From Ectothiorhodospiraceae bacterium (GTDB taxonomy: Bacteria; Pseudomonadota; Gammaproteobacteria; XJ16; Halofilaceae), in NCBI GenBank assembly GCA_007134775.1, contig SLKC01000058.1, positions 1 to 41,283 on the forward strand: a DNA stretch of 41,283 bases, given 5' to 3'. The notes under the pieces were generated by a model. The model was not told the origin of the DNA. It worked only from the letters and a program-made list of their open reading frames with translations, and did no database searches. Positions within the stretch are counted from its first letter, which is position 1. Each line of letters opens with the position of its first letter. Both the position numbers and the translations under genes were made by a program. Of this stretch, positions 16,502 to 24,935 are shown piece after piece.

Positions 16502-16903
16502 ATGGAGCGCGAGAGCCGGGGATCAGGCGGGAAAATTCGGTCGAGGGATGAGGTCTACGAGATCCAGGGAGCGGTGTTCACGGTCTACCGCGAAATGGGC
16601 TGTGGATTTCTCGAAGCAGTGTACCAGGAGTGCATGGAACGAGAACTCGGACGTCGGGGAATGGGGTACCGGAGTCAGCCGGCGCTGCAACTCCATTATC
16701 GCGGCGAACCGCTCGAGCAGGTGTATCGACCGGATTTCATTTGCGAGGGCGATGTCATCTTGGAGCTGAAAGCTGTGAGGCAGATTGGCGAAGAGCACAA
16801 GGCCCAGGTGCTCAATTACATGAAGGCGGCGGGAATGCGAGTCGGCCTGCTCGCCAACTTCGGGGCCTACCCGAAGGCTACTGTCCAGCGGTTTGTCTTG
16901 TAA
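16502..16903 (+). CDS. GxxExxY protein (PDDEXK_3 nuclease-like)
   Basis: A 133-residue protein carrying the family motif GFLEAVY (GxxExxY, about residues 35-41) in an amphipathic helix. A nuclease-like core follows: RPDFICEGDVILELKAV, giving the Asp...Glu-x-Lys of the PD-(D/E)xK superfamily. The C-terminus GLLANFGAYP also fits. The biochemical function of the family is not established; DNA or RNA cleavage is an inference from the fold. The start ATG at 16502 follows AGGAG at 16487-16491; an ATG at 16497 is in another frame. It is the only gene of the inverted-repeat cassette, and its stop is 7 bp before the right repeat. Confidence 0.9.
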   Translation: MERESRGSGGKIRSRDEVYEIQGAVFTVYREMGCGFLEAVYQECMERELGRRGMGYRSQPALQLHYRGEPLEQVYRPDFICEGDVILELKAVRQIGEEHKAQVLNYMKAAGMRVGLLANFGAYPKATVQRFVL

Positions 16904-16910
16904 TACCGGA

Positions 16911-16940
16911 TTTTCGTGCTTTTCGTGGATTTCGTGGTTC
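16911..16940 (-). repeat. Right inverted repeat of the GxxExxY cassette
   Basis: On the minus strand it again reads as three 9-bp units: CCACGAAAT, CCACGAAAA and GCACGAAAA after GAA. It is the inverted partner of 16437-16466. Confidence 0.9.
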
Positions 16941-16959
16941 ATCAAACGGGAACAAAGCC

Positions 16960-17178
16960 ATGCCCAACCCGCAAACCGCACTGAAGAACGGCCTCCGCAC
17001 CCCCAACGACCAGAATCGTTACGAGGTCACGCGCGACGAGCTGCCGATCCACTGCCCGCTGCCGAACACGAGCCTGTGGAACTCCCACCCGCGCGTCTAC
17101 ATCCCGCTCGAGGAAACGGGGCACGGCAAGTGCATCTACTGCGGCGCCGAGTACGTGCTGGTCGACTCCCAGTCCTGA
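16960..17178 (+). CDS. Zinc-finger domain protein (zf-CHCC)
   Basis: A 72-residue protein with the zf-CHCC pattern: HC at residues 31-32, then HGKCIYCGAEYVL near the C-terminus supplying the last Cys ligands. The family is related to the small zinc subunit NDUFS6 of mitochondrial complex I. In gammaproteobacteria it is a small protein of unclear role, often located beside ilvE and LPS genes. The ATG at 16960 is used. The longer upstream frame runs through the right inverted repeat and is not coding. The next gene's GTG begins directly after its stop. Confidence 0.88.
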   Translation: MPNPQTALKNGLRTPNDQNRYEVTRDELPIHCPLPNTSLWNSHPRVYIPLEETGHGKCIYCGAEYVLVDSQS

Positions 17179-18030
17179 GTGATGGAGACCGCCGGCGTCC
17201 GCAGACGCGGGCCGCTGCGCAAGGCGGTCCAGTTCATCCGGCGCCGCTGGCGGCGTTGGCGCGCCGACGTACATATCGTCTCCTTCCCCAAGTGTGGGCG
17301 CACGTGGCTGGTCCTGCTGATTGCCACCGTCCTCCAGAAGCACTACGGCATCCGCACACGCAAGCCGCTGCGATTGCGCGGCTACGCCTGGCGCCGACGC
17401 GAGATTCCCTACATCCTCCAGCACCATGACGGTGGGCCCGAGTTCCAGCGCCCGGATGAGCTGCCCACGGACAAGGGGTTCTACGCCGGCAAGCGCGTCG
17501 TCTTTCTGGTTCGCGATCCGCGGGATGTCCTCGTCTCCACGTATTTCCAAAAGAGCCGGCGCAATTACAATTTTGAAGGCAGTCTGAGCGACTACGTCCA
17601 CCATCCGGTGGGCGGGATCGAGACCATTGTTCGTTTCTACAACATCTGGGCGACCCATCGTGACGTGCCGCGCGCCTTCCTGCTACTGACCTATGAGGAT
17701 CTGCATCGCGACACGGTCGGCGAGCTCCGTCGCGTCATCGAATTCCTCGGTCTGAGTGGCGTTGCGGATGCGACGCTGGAGCGAGCCGCGGAATACTGCC
17801 GGTTCGACAACATGCGCCGCCTTGAGGCGGGCAACGAGCTGGGCAGCTCGGCGCTTGCAGCGCGTGATGCGAACGATGAGGAGACCTTCAAGACCCGCAA
17901 GGGCCAGGTCGGCGGTTACACGGAGTACCTCTCGGCCGAGGACATCGCCTACATCGATGCGGTAATCGACGCGCAGCTCGATCCCCTCTACGCGATGTAT
18001 CGGCGTTCGGCTACAGGAGCGCGGACATGA
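17179..18030 (+). CDS. Sulfotransferase 1 (Sulfotransfer_1 type)
   Basis: A 283-residue sulfotransferase that should move sulfate from PAPS to an acceptor. The 5'-phosphosulfate loop is SFPKCGRTWL (about residues 35-44), the 3'-phosphate site is VFLVRDPRDVLVSTYF, and a C-terminal RKGQVGGY matches the RKGxxG PAPS-binding motif. The N-terminus is strongly basic with no membrane helix, so it is cytoplasmic or membrane-associated. The start is GTG 17179, immediately after the previous stop, or the adjacent ATG 17182; no clear ribosome-binding site is seen. It opens the nine-gene operon of sulfotransferases and glycosyltransferases. The acceptor is unknown. Confidence 0.88.
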   Translation: MMETAGVRRRGPLRKAVQFIRRRWRRWRADVHIVSFPKCGRTWLVLLIATVLQKHYGIRTRKPLRLRGYAWRRREIPYILQHHDGGPEFQRPDELPTDKGFYAGKRVVFLVRDPRDVLVSTYFQKSRRNYNFEGSLSDYVHHPVGGIETIVRFYNIWATHRDVPRAFLLLTYEDLHRDTVGELRRVIEFLGLSGVADATLERAAEYCRFDNMRRLEAGNELGSSALAARDANDEETFKTRKGQVGGYTEYLSAEDIAYIDAVIDAQLDPLYAMYRRSATGART

Positions 18031-18761
18031 TCATCGGTCACCGGCACCGCTTCATCTTCATCAAAACGCGCAAGACCGCGGGCAGCAGTGTCGAGATCGC
18101 CCTGTCGCGGATCTGCGGCGAGGGCGACGTGGTCACGCCGCTGATCGAGCGCCTCGGTGAGGAGGAGCAGCGCCGCGCGGAGGGCGGCTATGGCCCGGCC
18201 GGTTACGAGAAATCAGTGGGCGAGCACCGCGGCTTCAAGGAGTGGAAGCGGCTGCTCTTCTACGGTCGTCGCTCACCGCGCTTTGGCGAGCACGCGACCG
18301 CGGCCGAGATCCGCGATCGGGTCGGGCCGGAGGTCTGGGACCGATATTACAAGTTCAGTCTGGAGCGCAATCCCTGGGATCGGGCGGTCTCGCGCTACTA
18401 CTGGCAGAAGTACCGGTGGGAGCGCAAGCCGCGCAAAGAGCCCTTCCCCGGGATCGACGAGTATCTGCGCTGGCTCGAGCAGGAGAAGCCGCACTGGATC
18501 AGCAACTGGAGTCATTACGCGATCGGTGACGATCTCGCCGTCGATGGCATGCTGTTCTACGAGACGCTGAGCGCGGATCTGGCCACGCTCGCCGAGCGCC
18601 TGGGTGTCGCGGCGGAGCAGATCGCGTTGCCGCGCGCCCGCGCCAAGGGCGGTTACCGCAGCGATCGGCGTCACTACACCGAGGTGCTCGGCAGTGATGA
18701 GCGCGAACGCGTGGCCCGCCTGTGCGCGCGGGAGATCGAGGCCTTTGGCTACACCTTCTGA
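18027..18761 (+). CDS. Sulfotransferase 2 (Sulfotransfer_2 type)
   Basis: A 244-residue protein of the carbohydrate sulfotransferase type. The PAPS loop is FIKTRKTAGSSVEIAL near the N-terminus and the 3'-phosphate site is FSLERNPWDRAVSRYYW. It begins MIIGHRHRFIFI, close to the start of the sulfotransferases at 21056 and 24929, which points to common descent. It ends with REIEAFGYTF, nearly the same as the 21056 protein (REIEAFGYDF). The ATG overlaps the upstream stop (ATGA) and AGGAG lies about 7 nt upstream. The acceptor is probably a sugar made by the neighbouring glycosyltransferases. Confidence 0.88.
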   Translation: MIIGHRHRFIFIKTRKTAGSSVEIALSRICGEGDVVTPLIERLGEEEQRRAEGGYGPAGYEKSVGEHRGFKEWKRLLFYGRRSPRFGEHATAAEIRDRVGPEVWDRYYKFSLERNPWDRAVSRYYWQKYRWERKPRKEPFPGIDEYLRWLEQEKPHWISNWSHYAIGDDLAVDGMLFYETLSADLATLAERLGVAAEQIALPRARAKGGYRSDRRHYTEVLGSDERERVARLCAREIEAFGYTF

Positions 18762-19899
18762 GTGCGCGCACGGGGCCGCGGCCACGGACAGGGCGGGGCC
18801 GCGTCTGGCGATCGTCGGGCCGATCAAGTCCTGGGGTGGGATCGAGGGCAAGATTGTGACCCTCTGCCGGGAGTTCGCCGAGCGCGGCGTGCAGATCGAT
18901 CTCGTGCTGTTGCGTGGCGGCGAGGTGCCCTACCCGGACCGCCTCGATGCGCGCGTGCAGGTGCACCATCTGGCAACGCGGTCGAAGCGCGACGGCGTGC
19001 CGGCGCTGCGCGCCTGGCTCGCGCGCGAACGCCCCGATGCCGTGCTCACGCTGAAGGATCACGGTGCCCAGGTTGCGCTGCTCGCCTGTCTGCTGGGACG
19101 ACTCGACGTGCCGGTCTACGTGAAGGTGACGAACACGCTGAGCGTCGTCGCGCGCCGGCGCCTGCAGCGCTGGCTGATTCGCCGACTCTATCCGCGGGCC
19201 GCCGGTGTCATCGGCAACAGCGCGGGGGTGGTCGCGGATCTGCAGGCACAGTTCGCGCTGCCCCCGGCCCGGCTGCACTGTATCCACAATCCCACGGTCA
19301 CGGACGACTTCCCCGCGCGTGCGGCGGCACCCATCGATCATCCCTGGCTGGCGAGCGATGCGGATGTGCCGGTCGTGGTCGGTGTCGGGCGGTTCACCCC
19401 GCAGAAGGATTTCCCGCTGCTGCTGCGCGCCTTCGCGCGGCTGCGGAGGGAGCGGCACTGCCGCCTTGTGTTGCTCGGTGACGGGGCCGACCGCGCGGCC
19501 CTGGAGGCGGAGATCCGGGGGCTCGGCCTCAGCGACATTGTCGACTTGCCCGGTTTCGTGCCGGATGCGCTGCCCTGGATCGCGCGCGCGGCGCTGTTCG
19601 TCCTCTCTTCGCGCTACGAAGGGCTGAGCAATGTCCTGATCGAGGCGCTCGCCGTGGGTACGCCGGTCGTCGCGACCGACTGTCCCTCGGGCTCGGCGGA
19701 GATCCTTGAGCAGGGGCGGTGGGGGCGGCTCGTGCCGGTCGGCGATGAGCCGGCGCTCGCCGCGGCGATGCAGGCTCAGCTAGAGGACCCGATCGCGGGC
19801 AAACTCCCCGCGAACGCCGTCGACCGCTTCCGCGCCGGGCCCGTGGCGGAGCGCTATCTCCGGGTCATGGGCCTGGCGCCTCCGGGAGGGGAGGCATGA
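18745..19899 (+). CDS. Glycosyltransferase family 4, copy 1
   Basis: A GT-B enzyme of 384 residues when started at TTG 18745, which overlaps the end of sulfotransferase 2 by 17 nt. This start is chosen because GGAG lies 10 nt upstream, no ATG precedes LAIVGPIKSWGG at a sensible distance, and the length then equals its paralogues. GT4 marks are VGRFTPQKDFPLLLRAFA (donor domain), LPGFVPDALPWIARA, and EGLSNVLIE, the E-x7-E motif, followed by GTPVVATDCPSG. The segment LYPRAAGVIGNSAGV links the two domains. It transfers a sugar from a nucleotide donor with retention; the sugar cannot be predicted. Confidence 0.9.
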   Translation: MATPSECAHGAAATDRAGPRLAIVGPIKSWGGIEGKIVTLCREFAERGVQIDLVLLRGGEVPYPDRLDARVQVHHLATRSKRDGVPALRAWLARERPDAVLTLKDHGAQVALLACLLGRLDVPVYVKVTNTLSVVARRRLQRWLIRRLYPRAAGVIGNSAGVVADLQAQFALPPARLHCIHNPTVTDDFPARAAAPIDHPWLASDADVPVVVGVGRFTPQKDFPLLLRAFARLRRERHCRLVLLGDGADRAALEAEIRGLGLSDIVDLPGFVPDALPWIARAALFVLSSRYEGLSNVLIEALAVGTPVVATDCPSGSAEILEQGRWGRLVPVGDEPALAAAMQAQLEDPIAGKLPANAVDRFRAGPVAERYLRVMGLAPPGGEA

Positions 19900-21059
19900 A
19901 CGGGGAACGGCGTCCCGACATCGCGATCTTCGGCAGCTTCCGGGCCACCGGCGGCACCTATCGGCGCCTGACCAATCAGATCCACGTCTGGCACCGCCTC
20001 GGCTATCGGGTCGACCTGGTGGCGTTCCGCCGCGGCGTCATGTTCTACGCCGACGAGATGCCCGATTCGGTCCGCTTCGTCGATCTCGGCACCCGCGGCA
20101 AGCTGCCGACGCTGTTCGCCCTCTGGCGCTACCTGCGCCGGGTGCAGCCCGAGGTCGTGCTGTCGATCATGCACCTGGGCAACACGGTCCTGGCCCGCTG
20201 CATCGATCTGCCCGGTGTGACCAGCCGCTGCTTCTTGAGCGTGCCCAATACCTACGGCGAATCGGGGAAGGCGAACTCGCCGGGCCGGCGCCGGCGCAAG
20301 TTCCGCCAGATCCGCCGGCTCTATCCCCGCGCCGCCGGCGTGATCGCGGTCTCCGAGGGCGTGCGCGACGATCTCGAGCGCACCGTCGGCCTGCGCGGTG
20401 CACGGCTGCACACGATCTATAATGGATCGATCGGACACAACCTGGCCGAGCGCGCCCGTGAGCCCGTGAGCCATCCCTGGCTGGCGGCGCCTGATCGCCC
20501 GGTCTTTCTCTCGGCAGGCGGCCTGCGCCTGCAGAAGGACTTCGCGACCCTGCTTCGGGCCTTCGCCGGGGTGCGCGCCGAGCGGCCGGCACGCCTGATC
20601 ATCGTCGGCGAGGGCCCGGAGCGCGCGAACCTCGAGGTCCTGGTGAACGAGCTGGGCTTGGACGCCGATGTCGACCTGCCCGGTTTCGTCGACAACCCCT
20701 ACGCCTGGATGGCGCGGGCCGATGTCTTCGTGCTGTCGTCGCGGTGGGAGGGGTTGGTCAACGTCGTGGCCGAGGCGCTCGGCGTGGGGGTGCCGGTTGT
20801 CTCCACCGACTGCCCCAGTGGTCCGCGGGAGATCCTGGGACAGGGCCGTTACGGACGCCTGGTGCCGATGGCGGACCCCGAGGCGCTGGCCGCGGCGATG
20901 GCGGCAACGCTGGACGACGGCGGACCGGTGTTCGATCGCGACGAGGCGGTCCGCCCGTTCACGGCCGAGTACGCCGCGCGGGCCTATCTCGACGCCTTCG
21001 GGCTGGATCGGCACACTGCCGCGGGGCATTGCGCCCGCCCCGGACGGAGCCCGCGATGA
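19896..21059 (+). CDS. Glycosyltransferase family 4, copy 2
   Basis: A 387-residue GT-B protein. The N-terminal acceptor domain begins PDIAIFGSFRATGGTYRRL; the donor domain carries GLRLQKDFATLLRAFA, LPGFVDNPYAWMARADVF and EGLVNVVAE (E-x7-E), followed by GVPVVSTDCPSGPREIL. It shares LYPRAAGVIAVSEGV with copy 1, showing paralogy. The ATG overlaps the previous stop (ATGA). It probably extends the same glycan as its neighbours. Confidence 0.92.
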   Translation: MNGERRPDIAIFGSFRATGGTYRRLTNQIHVWHRLGYRVDLVAFRRGVMFYADEMPDSVRFVDLGTRGKLPTLFALWRYLRRVQPEVVLSIMHLGNTVLARCIDLPGVTSRCFLSVPNTYGESGKANSPGRRRRKFRQIRRLYPRAAGVIAVSEGVRDDLERTVGLRGARLHTIYNGSIGHNLAERAREPVSHPWLAAPDRPVFLSAGGLRLQKDFATLLRAFAGVRAERPARLIIVGEGPERANLEVLVNELGLDADVDLPGFVDNPYAWMARADVFVLSSRWEGLVNVVAEALGVGVPVVSTDCPSGPREILGQGRYGRLVPMADPEALAAAMAATLDDGGPVFDRDEAVRPFTAEYAARAYLDAFGLDRHTAAGHCARPGRSPR

Positions 21060-21802
21060 TCATCAGCCACCGCCATCGCTACATCTTCCTCCATTGCCGC
21101 AAATCGGCCGGTAGTGCGGTCAAGGTGTCGCTGGCGCGCGATCTCGGCCCGCTCGATCTCCAGGTGGGTGGCTGGTCGGATGTCATCAACAATGGGGGCC
21201 GGCCCAATCTGCGCGCCCTCGCCGGTTTCGGTCGCCCGCGCCATGCGTGGTTCTACGCCAAGTCGCGGCTATCGGGCGTGCCGCCGACGAAGTCGTTCAA
21301 CCGCATGACCAAGCGCGTCTGGCGCAAGCGCTACCGCATGGGCATGTTCCCGCCTGCGCGCAAGATGAAGGCGGCGTTCCCGCGCGAGTGGCAGAGCTAT
21401 CACAAGTTCTGCATCGTGCGGAATCCCTTCGATCGGGTGGTCTCCGACTACTTCTGGCGAACCAAGGGGGAGGAGGACCCTCCCACATTCGCCGAGTTCG
21501 TCGACGCGATGGTGGCCGGTGACACCCTCGACGGAACCCTGCGCGGCGACTATTCGAACTGGGACATGTACACCATTGATGACGAGATCGCCGTCGACGA
21601 TGTCATCCGCTTCGAGAACCTCGAGTCGGAGCTGCGCGCGGTCCTCGATCGCATCGGGCTGGCCTGGGACGGCTGGCTGCCGCGGGCGAAGGCGGGTGGG
21701 AAACGACCTCGGGACTACCGCGAGCTGTACGGGCCGCGGCAGATCGAGCAGGTCGGGGCGCTGTGTCGTCGCGAGATCGAGGCCTTCGGCTATGACTTCT
21801 GA
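21056..21802 (+). CDS. Sulfotransferase 3 (Sulfotransfer_2 type)
   Basis: A 248-residue sulfotransferase. It begins MIISHRHRYIFLHCRKSAGSAV, of which the part from HCRKSAGSAV is the PAPS loop. The 3'-phosphate site is FCIVRNPFDRVVSDYFW, and RFENLESEL with a late REIEAFGYDF completes the family pattern. The ATG overlaps the preceding stop (ATGA) with GGAG upstream; the longer frame to the left is a shadow of the glycosyltransferase. The 12-bp gap after its stop is the only gap of this size inside the operon. Confidence 0.88.
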   Translation: MIISHRHRYIFLHCRKSAGSAVKVSLARDLGPLDLQVGGWSDVINNGGRPNLRALAGFGRPRHAWFYAKSRLSGVPPTKSFNRMTKRVWRKRYRMGMFPPARKMKAAFPREWQSYHKFCIVRNPFDRVVSDYFWRTKGEEDPPTFAEFVDAMVAGDTLDGTLRGDYSNWDMYTIDDEIAVDDVIRFENLESELRAVLDRIGLAWDGWLPRAKAGGKRPRDYRELYGPRQIEQVGALCRREIEAFGYDF

Positions 21803-21814
21803 GGGGCCGGGTCG

Positions 21815-22939
21815 GTGGTGAACGCCCGCCGCATCGCCCTGCTGTTCGCGACCTCGGGCCACAGCGGCGTCGATCGCGTGCTCGCCAACCTGCTGCCCGA
21901 GCTCGGTGCCGCCCCGCACGCCTTCGACCTGCTCGGCATCCGCAATCACGGGCCCTACCTCGACGCCGTTCCGGGCAACGTGCGCCGGATCACGCTGCCG
22001 GCCGCGCATCGCAACACGGTCCTGCCGGGCCTGATACGCTATCTGCGCCGCGAGCGCCCGGCGGCCTTGTTGACCGCCAGCCACCGCCTCAATCGGGCGG
22101 CGGTGATCGCCCGCGTCGTGGCCGGTGTGCCGCTGCACCTGACCCTGCGCATGGGCATGTCGCTGTCCGGCCTGGCCGTCGAACAGGGTCCTCGCCGCAG
22201 TGCCCGGCTGTTTCGCTCCATGCGCCGCTGGTATCCGCGTGCGGACGCGGTCGTCGCCCCCTCGGCCGGTGTGGCCGACGATCTTGAGCGCCTGGCCGGT
22301 GTCGGCGCCGAGCGCCTGCACGTGATCCCGAATCCCATCGTCAACGCCCGCTTCGAGGCGCTGGCCGCGGAGGTGCTCGATGATCCGTGGCTGGCCCCCG
22401 GCGCGCCGCCGGTGCTCCTCGGCGCGGGGGCGCTCGAGCCGCGCAAGGATTTCGCCACGCTCGTGCGCGCCTTCGCCCGGCTGCGGCGCGAGCGCGCCTG
22501 CCGCCTGATCATCCTCGGCGAGGGACGGGAGCGGCCGCGGCTGGAGGCGCTGGCGGCGGAGCTCGGCATCGCCGAGGATCTGCGGCTGCCGGGCCACGTC
22601 GCCAATCCCTATCCCTGGATGGCGCGCGCCGCCGTCTTCGCCCTGACCTCGCGGCGCGAGGGCTCGGGCGCGGTACTCGTCGAGGCGCTGGCTTGCGGCA
22701 CGCCCGTGGTCGCCACGGACTGTCCCAGCGGCCCGGCCGAGACCCTGCAGCAGGGGCGCATCGGGCCGCTGGTACCGGTCGCCGATGACGCCGCCCTGGC
22801 CTCGGCGCTGAGTTGCCTGCTCGGCGACCCGCCCCCGGCGGCTGAGCTGCGTGCCGCGGCCGAGCCGTTCCGTGCAGACGTGGCCGCGCGCAGGTATCTT
22901 GCCGCGCTGGGCCTGGAGCCAACAGGGGAGAGTCCATGA
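21815..22939 (+). CDS. Glycosyltransferase family 4, copy 3
   Basis: A 374-residue GT4 enzyme starting at GTG 21815 (or GTG 21818). Visible marks are ALLFATSGHSGVDRVLANLL at the N-terminus, WYPRADAVVAPSAGVADDLE between the domains, ALEPRKDFATLVRAFARL, LPGHVANPYPWMARA, and EGSGAVLVE (E-x7-E) followed by GTPVVATDCPSGPAETL. It belongs to the same paralogous set as copies 1, 2 and 4. The donor sugar is unknown. Confidence 0.9.
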   Translation: MVNARRIALLFATSGHSGVDRVLANLLPELGAAPHAFDLLGIRNHGPYLDAVPGNVRRITLPAAHRNTVLPGLIRYLRRERPAALLTASHRLNRAAVIARVVAGVPLHLTLRMGMSLSGLAVEQGPRRSARLFRSMRRWYPRADAVVAPSAGVADDLERLAGVGAERLHVIPNPIVNARFEALAAEVLDDPWLAPGAPPVLLGAGALEPRKDFATLVRAFARLRRERACRLIILGEGRERPRLEALAAELGIAEDLRLPGHVANPYPWMARAAVFALTSRREGSGAVLVEALACGTPVVATDCPSGPAETLQQGRIGPLVPVADDAALASALSCLLGDPPPAAELRAAAEPFRADVAARRYLAALGLEPTGESP

Positions 22940-23805
22940 GTGCGGCGACGCCGCCCGTGATCATCATCGGCATGCACCGCTCGGGCACCAGCCTGCTCAC
23001 GCGCGTGCTGCAGCAGTCGGGCCTGTTCATGGGGCTGGGCGCGAGCCGCAACGAGGAGGCGGCGTTCACCAACGCCGTCAACGCCTGGATCTTCCGCCAG
23101 GCGTCGGCGACCTGGGATCGGCCGGCGTCGATGGACGAGCTGCTCGCCGATGACGCCGTGCGGCCCTGGCTCACCGACTACATCGAGGGCATCGTCAACG
23201 GCCCCGCCGCGTTGCGTTTCCTGGGCGCGCGGCGCTGGCTGCGCAGCCGCGGCTTTCACGGCCTCGCCGAGCCGTGGGGCTGGAAGGATCCGCGCAATAC
23301 CTGGACGCTGCCGCTGTGGCGCGAACTCTTCCCCGAGGCCCGGGTGCTGCACATCGTCCGCCACGGCGTCGATGTCGCCGCCAGCCTGCGCGCGCGGCGC
23401 GAGCGCGAAGTCGTCGACCGCGTCGCCCGCTATCGCCGGCACCGGCGCCTGCATCGGGCGAACCCGCTGGCGCCGAAGCGGCGCGGCTTCGGCCCGCAGG
23501 CGCCGGTCCGCACGCTCGCCGGCGGCTTCGAGCTCTGGGAGCGCTATGTCGAGCGCTCGCGGGCCCATCTCGCCACACTGGGCGAGAACGGCCTCGAGGT
23601 GGCCTACGAGGATCTGCTAGCCGCCCCCGTCCGTGAGCTTGAGCGCGCACTCGCGTTCTGCGGCTGCCATCCGGGCACGGCCGCCATCGCGCAGGCGGCG
23701 GCGCGTTTCGATGCGAGCCGTGCCCACGCCTGGCGCGGCGATGCGGAGCTCGTCGCATTCGCTGAGGAGATGACCGGGCGCCTCGCCGCGCAGGGCTATG
23801 CATGA
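22936..23805 (+). CDS. Sulfotransferase 4 (Sulfotransfer_3-like)
   Basis: A 289-residue protein with PAPS loop IIGMHRSGTSLLTRVLQ near the N-terminus and HIVRHGVDVAASLRAR as the 3'-phosphate site. GWKDPRN and VAYEDLL are typical of this bacterial sulfotransferase subgroup. It lacks the M-I-I-x-H-x-H start of sulfotransferases 2, 3 and 5, so it came from a different branch. The ATG overlaps the previous stop (ATGA). The acceptor is unknown. Confidence 0.85.
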   Translation: MSAATPPVIIIGMHRSGTSLLTRVLQQSGLFMGLGASRNEEAAFTNAVNAWIFRQASATWDRPASMDELLADDAVRPWLTDYIEGIVNGPAALRFLGARRWLRSRGFHGLAEPWGWKDPRNTWTLPLWRELFPEARVLHIVRHGVDVAASLRARREREVVDRVARYRRHRRLHRANPLAPKRRGFGPQAPVRTLAGGFELWERYVERSRAHLATLGENGLEVAYEDLLAAPVRELERALAFCGCHPGTAAIAQAAARFDASRAHAWRGDAELVAFAEEMTGRLAAQGYA

Positions 23806-24935
23806 GCCCGCACATCGCCATCCTGCTCTCCTACTCCGGTGACGGGGGCGTCGAGCGCATGGTGAACCAGTTGGTCGCGGGCCTGCTCGCGGCCGGTTGC
23901 CGCGTCGACCTGTTGGTATTGAAGGCGCGCGGTGGTCACTTCGCGGGCGTACCCGAAGGCGCCCGGGTGGTCCGCCTCGACTCGGGGCATGCGCGCCTCG
24001 CTGTCAGCGGGATCGCGCGCTATCTGCGCGCCGAGCGTCCGCCTGTGCTGTTGGCAGCGAAGGATCGAGCCGGGCGTGCCGCACTGCGGGCGCGGGCTCG
24101 CGCCGGCGTCGAGACGCGCGTGTTCATCCGCTTGGGCAATACGCTGTCGGCATCGCTGGCGGGGCGCAATCCGCTGCGGCGCTGGCTGCGCTATGCCGCG
24201 GTCCGCCGCGCCTGGCCGCGCGCCGACGGCATCATCGCGGTCTCCCGCGGTGTGGCCGAGGACGTGGTGGCTACCGCCGGCGTGGCGCGGGAACGCGTCC
24301 ACGTGCTGCCCAACCCCGTGGTCACGCCGGCGCTGTTCGAGCGCGCCGAGGAGCCGATCGCGCATCCGTGGCCGCAGGTCGGCGGTGAGCCGGTGATCCT
24401 CGGCGTCGGTCGCCTCGACCGGCAGAAGGATTTCGCCACACTGTTGCGCGCTTTTGCGCGCCTGCTCGAGCGGCGCCCGGCCGAGTTGGTCATCCTGGGC
24501 GAGGGCGAAGAGCGCCCGGCCCTGGAACGCCTGGCCTCATCGCTGGGTATCGCCGGGCATGTGCTCCTGCCCGGGTTCGTCACCAACCCCTATGCGGCGA
24601 TGGCGCGCGCCGACCTGTTTGTGCTCTCTTCGGCCTGGGAGGGATCGCCCAATGTGCTGACCGAGGCGCTGGCGCTGGGCGTGCCCGTCGTGGCCACGGA
24701 CTGTCGCAGCGGCCCCCGCGAGATCCTCGACGGGGGGCGCGTGGCACCGCTGGTGCCGGTCGGCGATGTCGCGGCGATGGCCGCGGCCATGCAGCGCACG
24801 CTGCAGGCGCCGCCCTCTTCGGCTACCCTGCGCGCCGCGGTCGCGGAGCACGACCGCGACCGGGCGACCGCGCGCTACCTCGAAGTGCTCGGCGGCGAGG
24901 ACCGGACGAGCGCTACCGGAGCGATGCCATGCTGA
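23802..24935 (+). CDS. Glycosyltransferase family 4, copy 4
   Basis: A 377-residue GT4 enzyme. It begins HIAILLSYSGDGGVERMVNQ; later come AWPRADGIIAVSRGVAEDV, GVGRLDRQKDFATLLRAFAR, LPGFVTNPYAAMARADLF and EGSPNVLTE (E-x7-E) with GVPVVATDCRSGPREIL. The start overlaps the previous stop (ATGA), and its own stop overlaps sulfotransferase 5 by 7 nt. It is closest in pattern to copies 1 and 2. Confidence 0.92.
   Translation: MSPHIAILLSYSGDGGVERMVNQLVAGLLAAGCRVDLLVLKARGGHFAGVPEGARVVRLDSGHARLAVSGIARYLRAERPPVLLAAKDRAGRAALRARARAGVETRVFIRLGNTLSASLAGRNPLRRWLRYAAVRRAWPRADGIIAVSRGVAEDVVATAGVARERVHVLPNPVVTPALFERAEEPIAHPWPQVGGEPVILGVGRLDRQKDFATLLRAFARLLERRPAELVILGEGEERPALERLASSLGIAGHVLLPGFVTNPYAAMARADLFVLSSAWEGSPNVLTEALALGVPVVATDCRSGPREILDGGRVAPLVPVGDVAAMAAAMQRTLQAPPSSATLRAAVAEHDRDRATARYLEVLGGEDRTSATGAMPC

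Larger units (their letters stand above)
16437..16940 (+). mobile_element. Inverted-repeat cassette carrying a GxxExxY gene
   Basis: A 504-bp unit bounded by 30-bp inverted repeats (28 of 30 positions match) holding a single GxxExxY-type gene. It begins 5 bp after the ilvE stop and ends 19 bp before the zf-CHCC gene, so it looks inserted between two genes that otherwise would be adjacent. The ends are lower in GC than the neighbours. No transposase and no obvious target-site duplication are seen, so mobility is inferred from the structure only. Confidence 0.6.

Noticed and set aside
16436-16945. Target-site duplication flanking the GxxExxY cassette
   Set aside because: The bases just outside the two inverted repeats (GGTAG on the left, ATCAA on the right) do not match, so no duplication can be claimed.
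16523-16981. Minus-strand open frame containing a NHEIHEKHE segment
   Set aside because: The His-Glu pattern comes from the inverted repeat at the right end of the cassette, and the rest is antisense to the GxxExxY gene. It is a translated repeat, not a protein gene.
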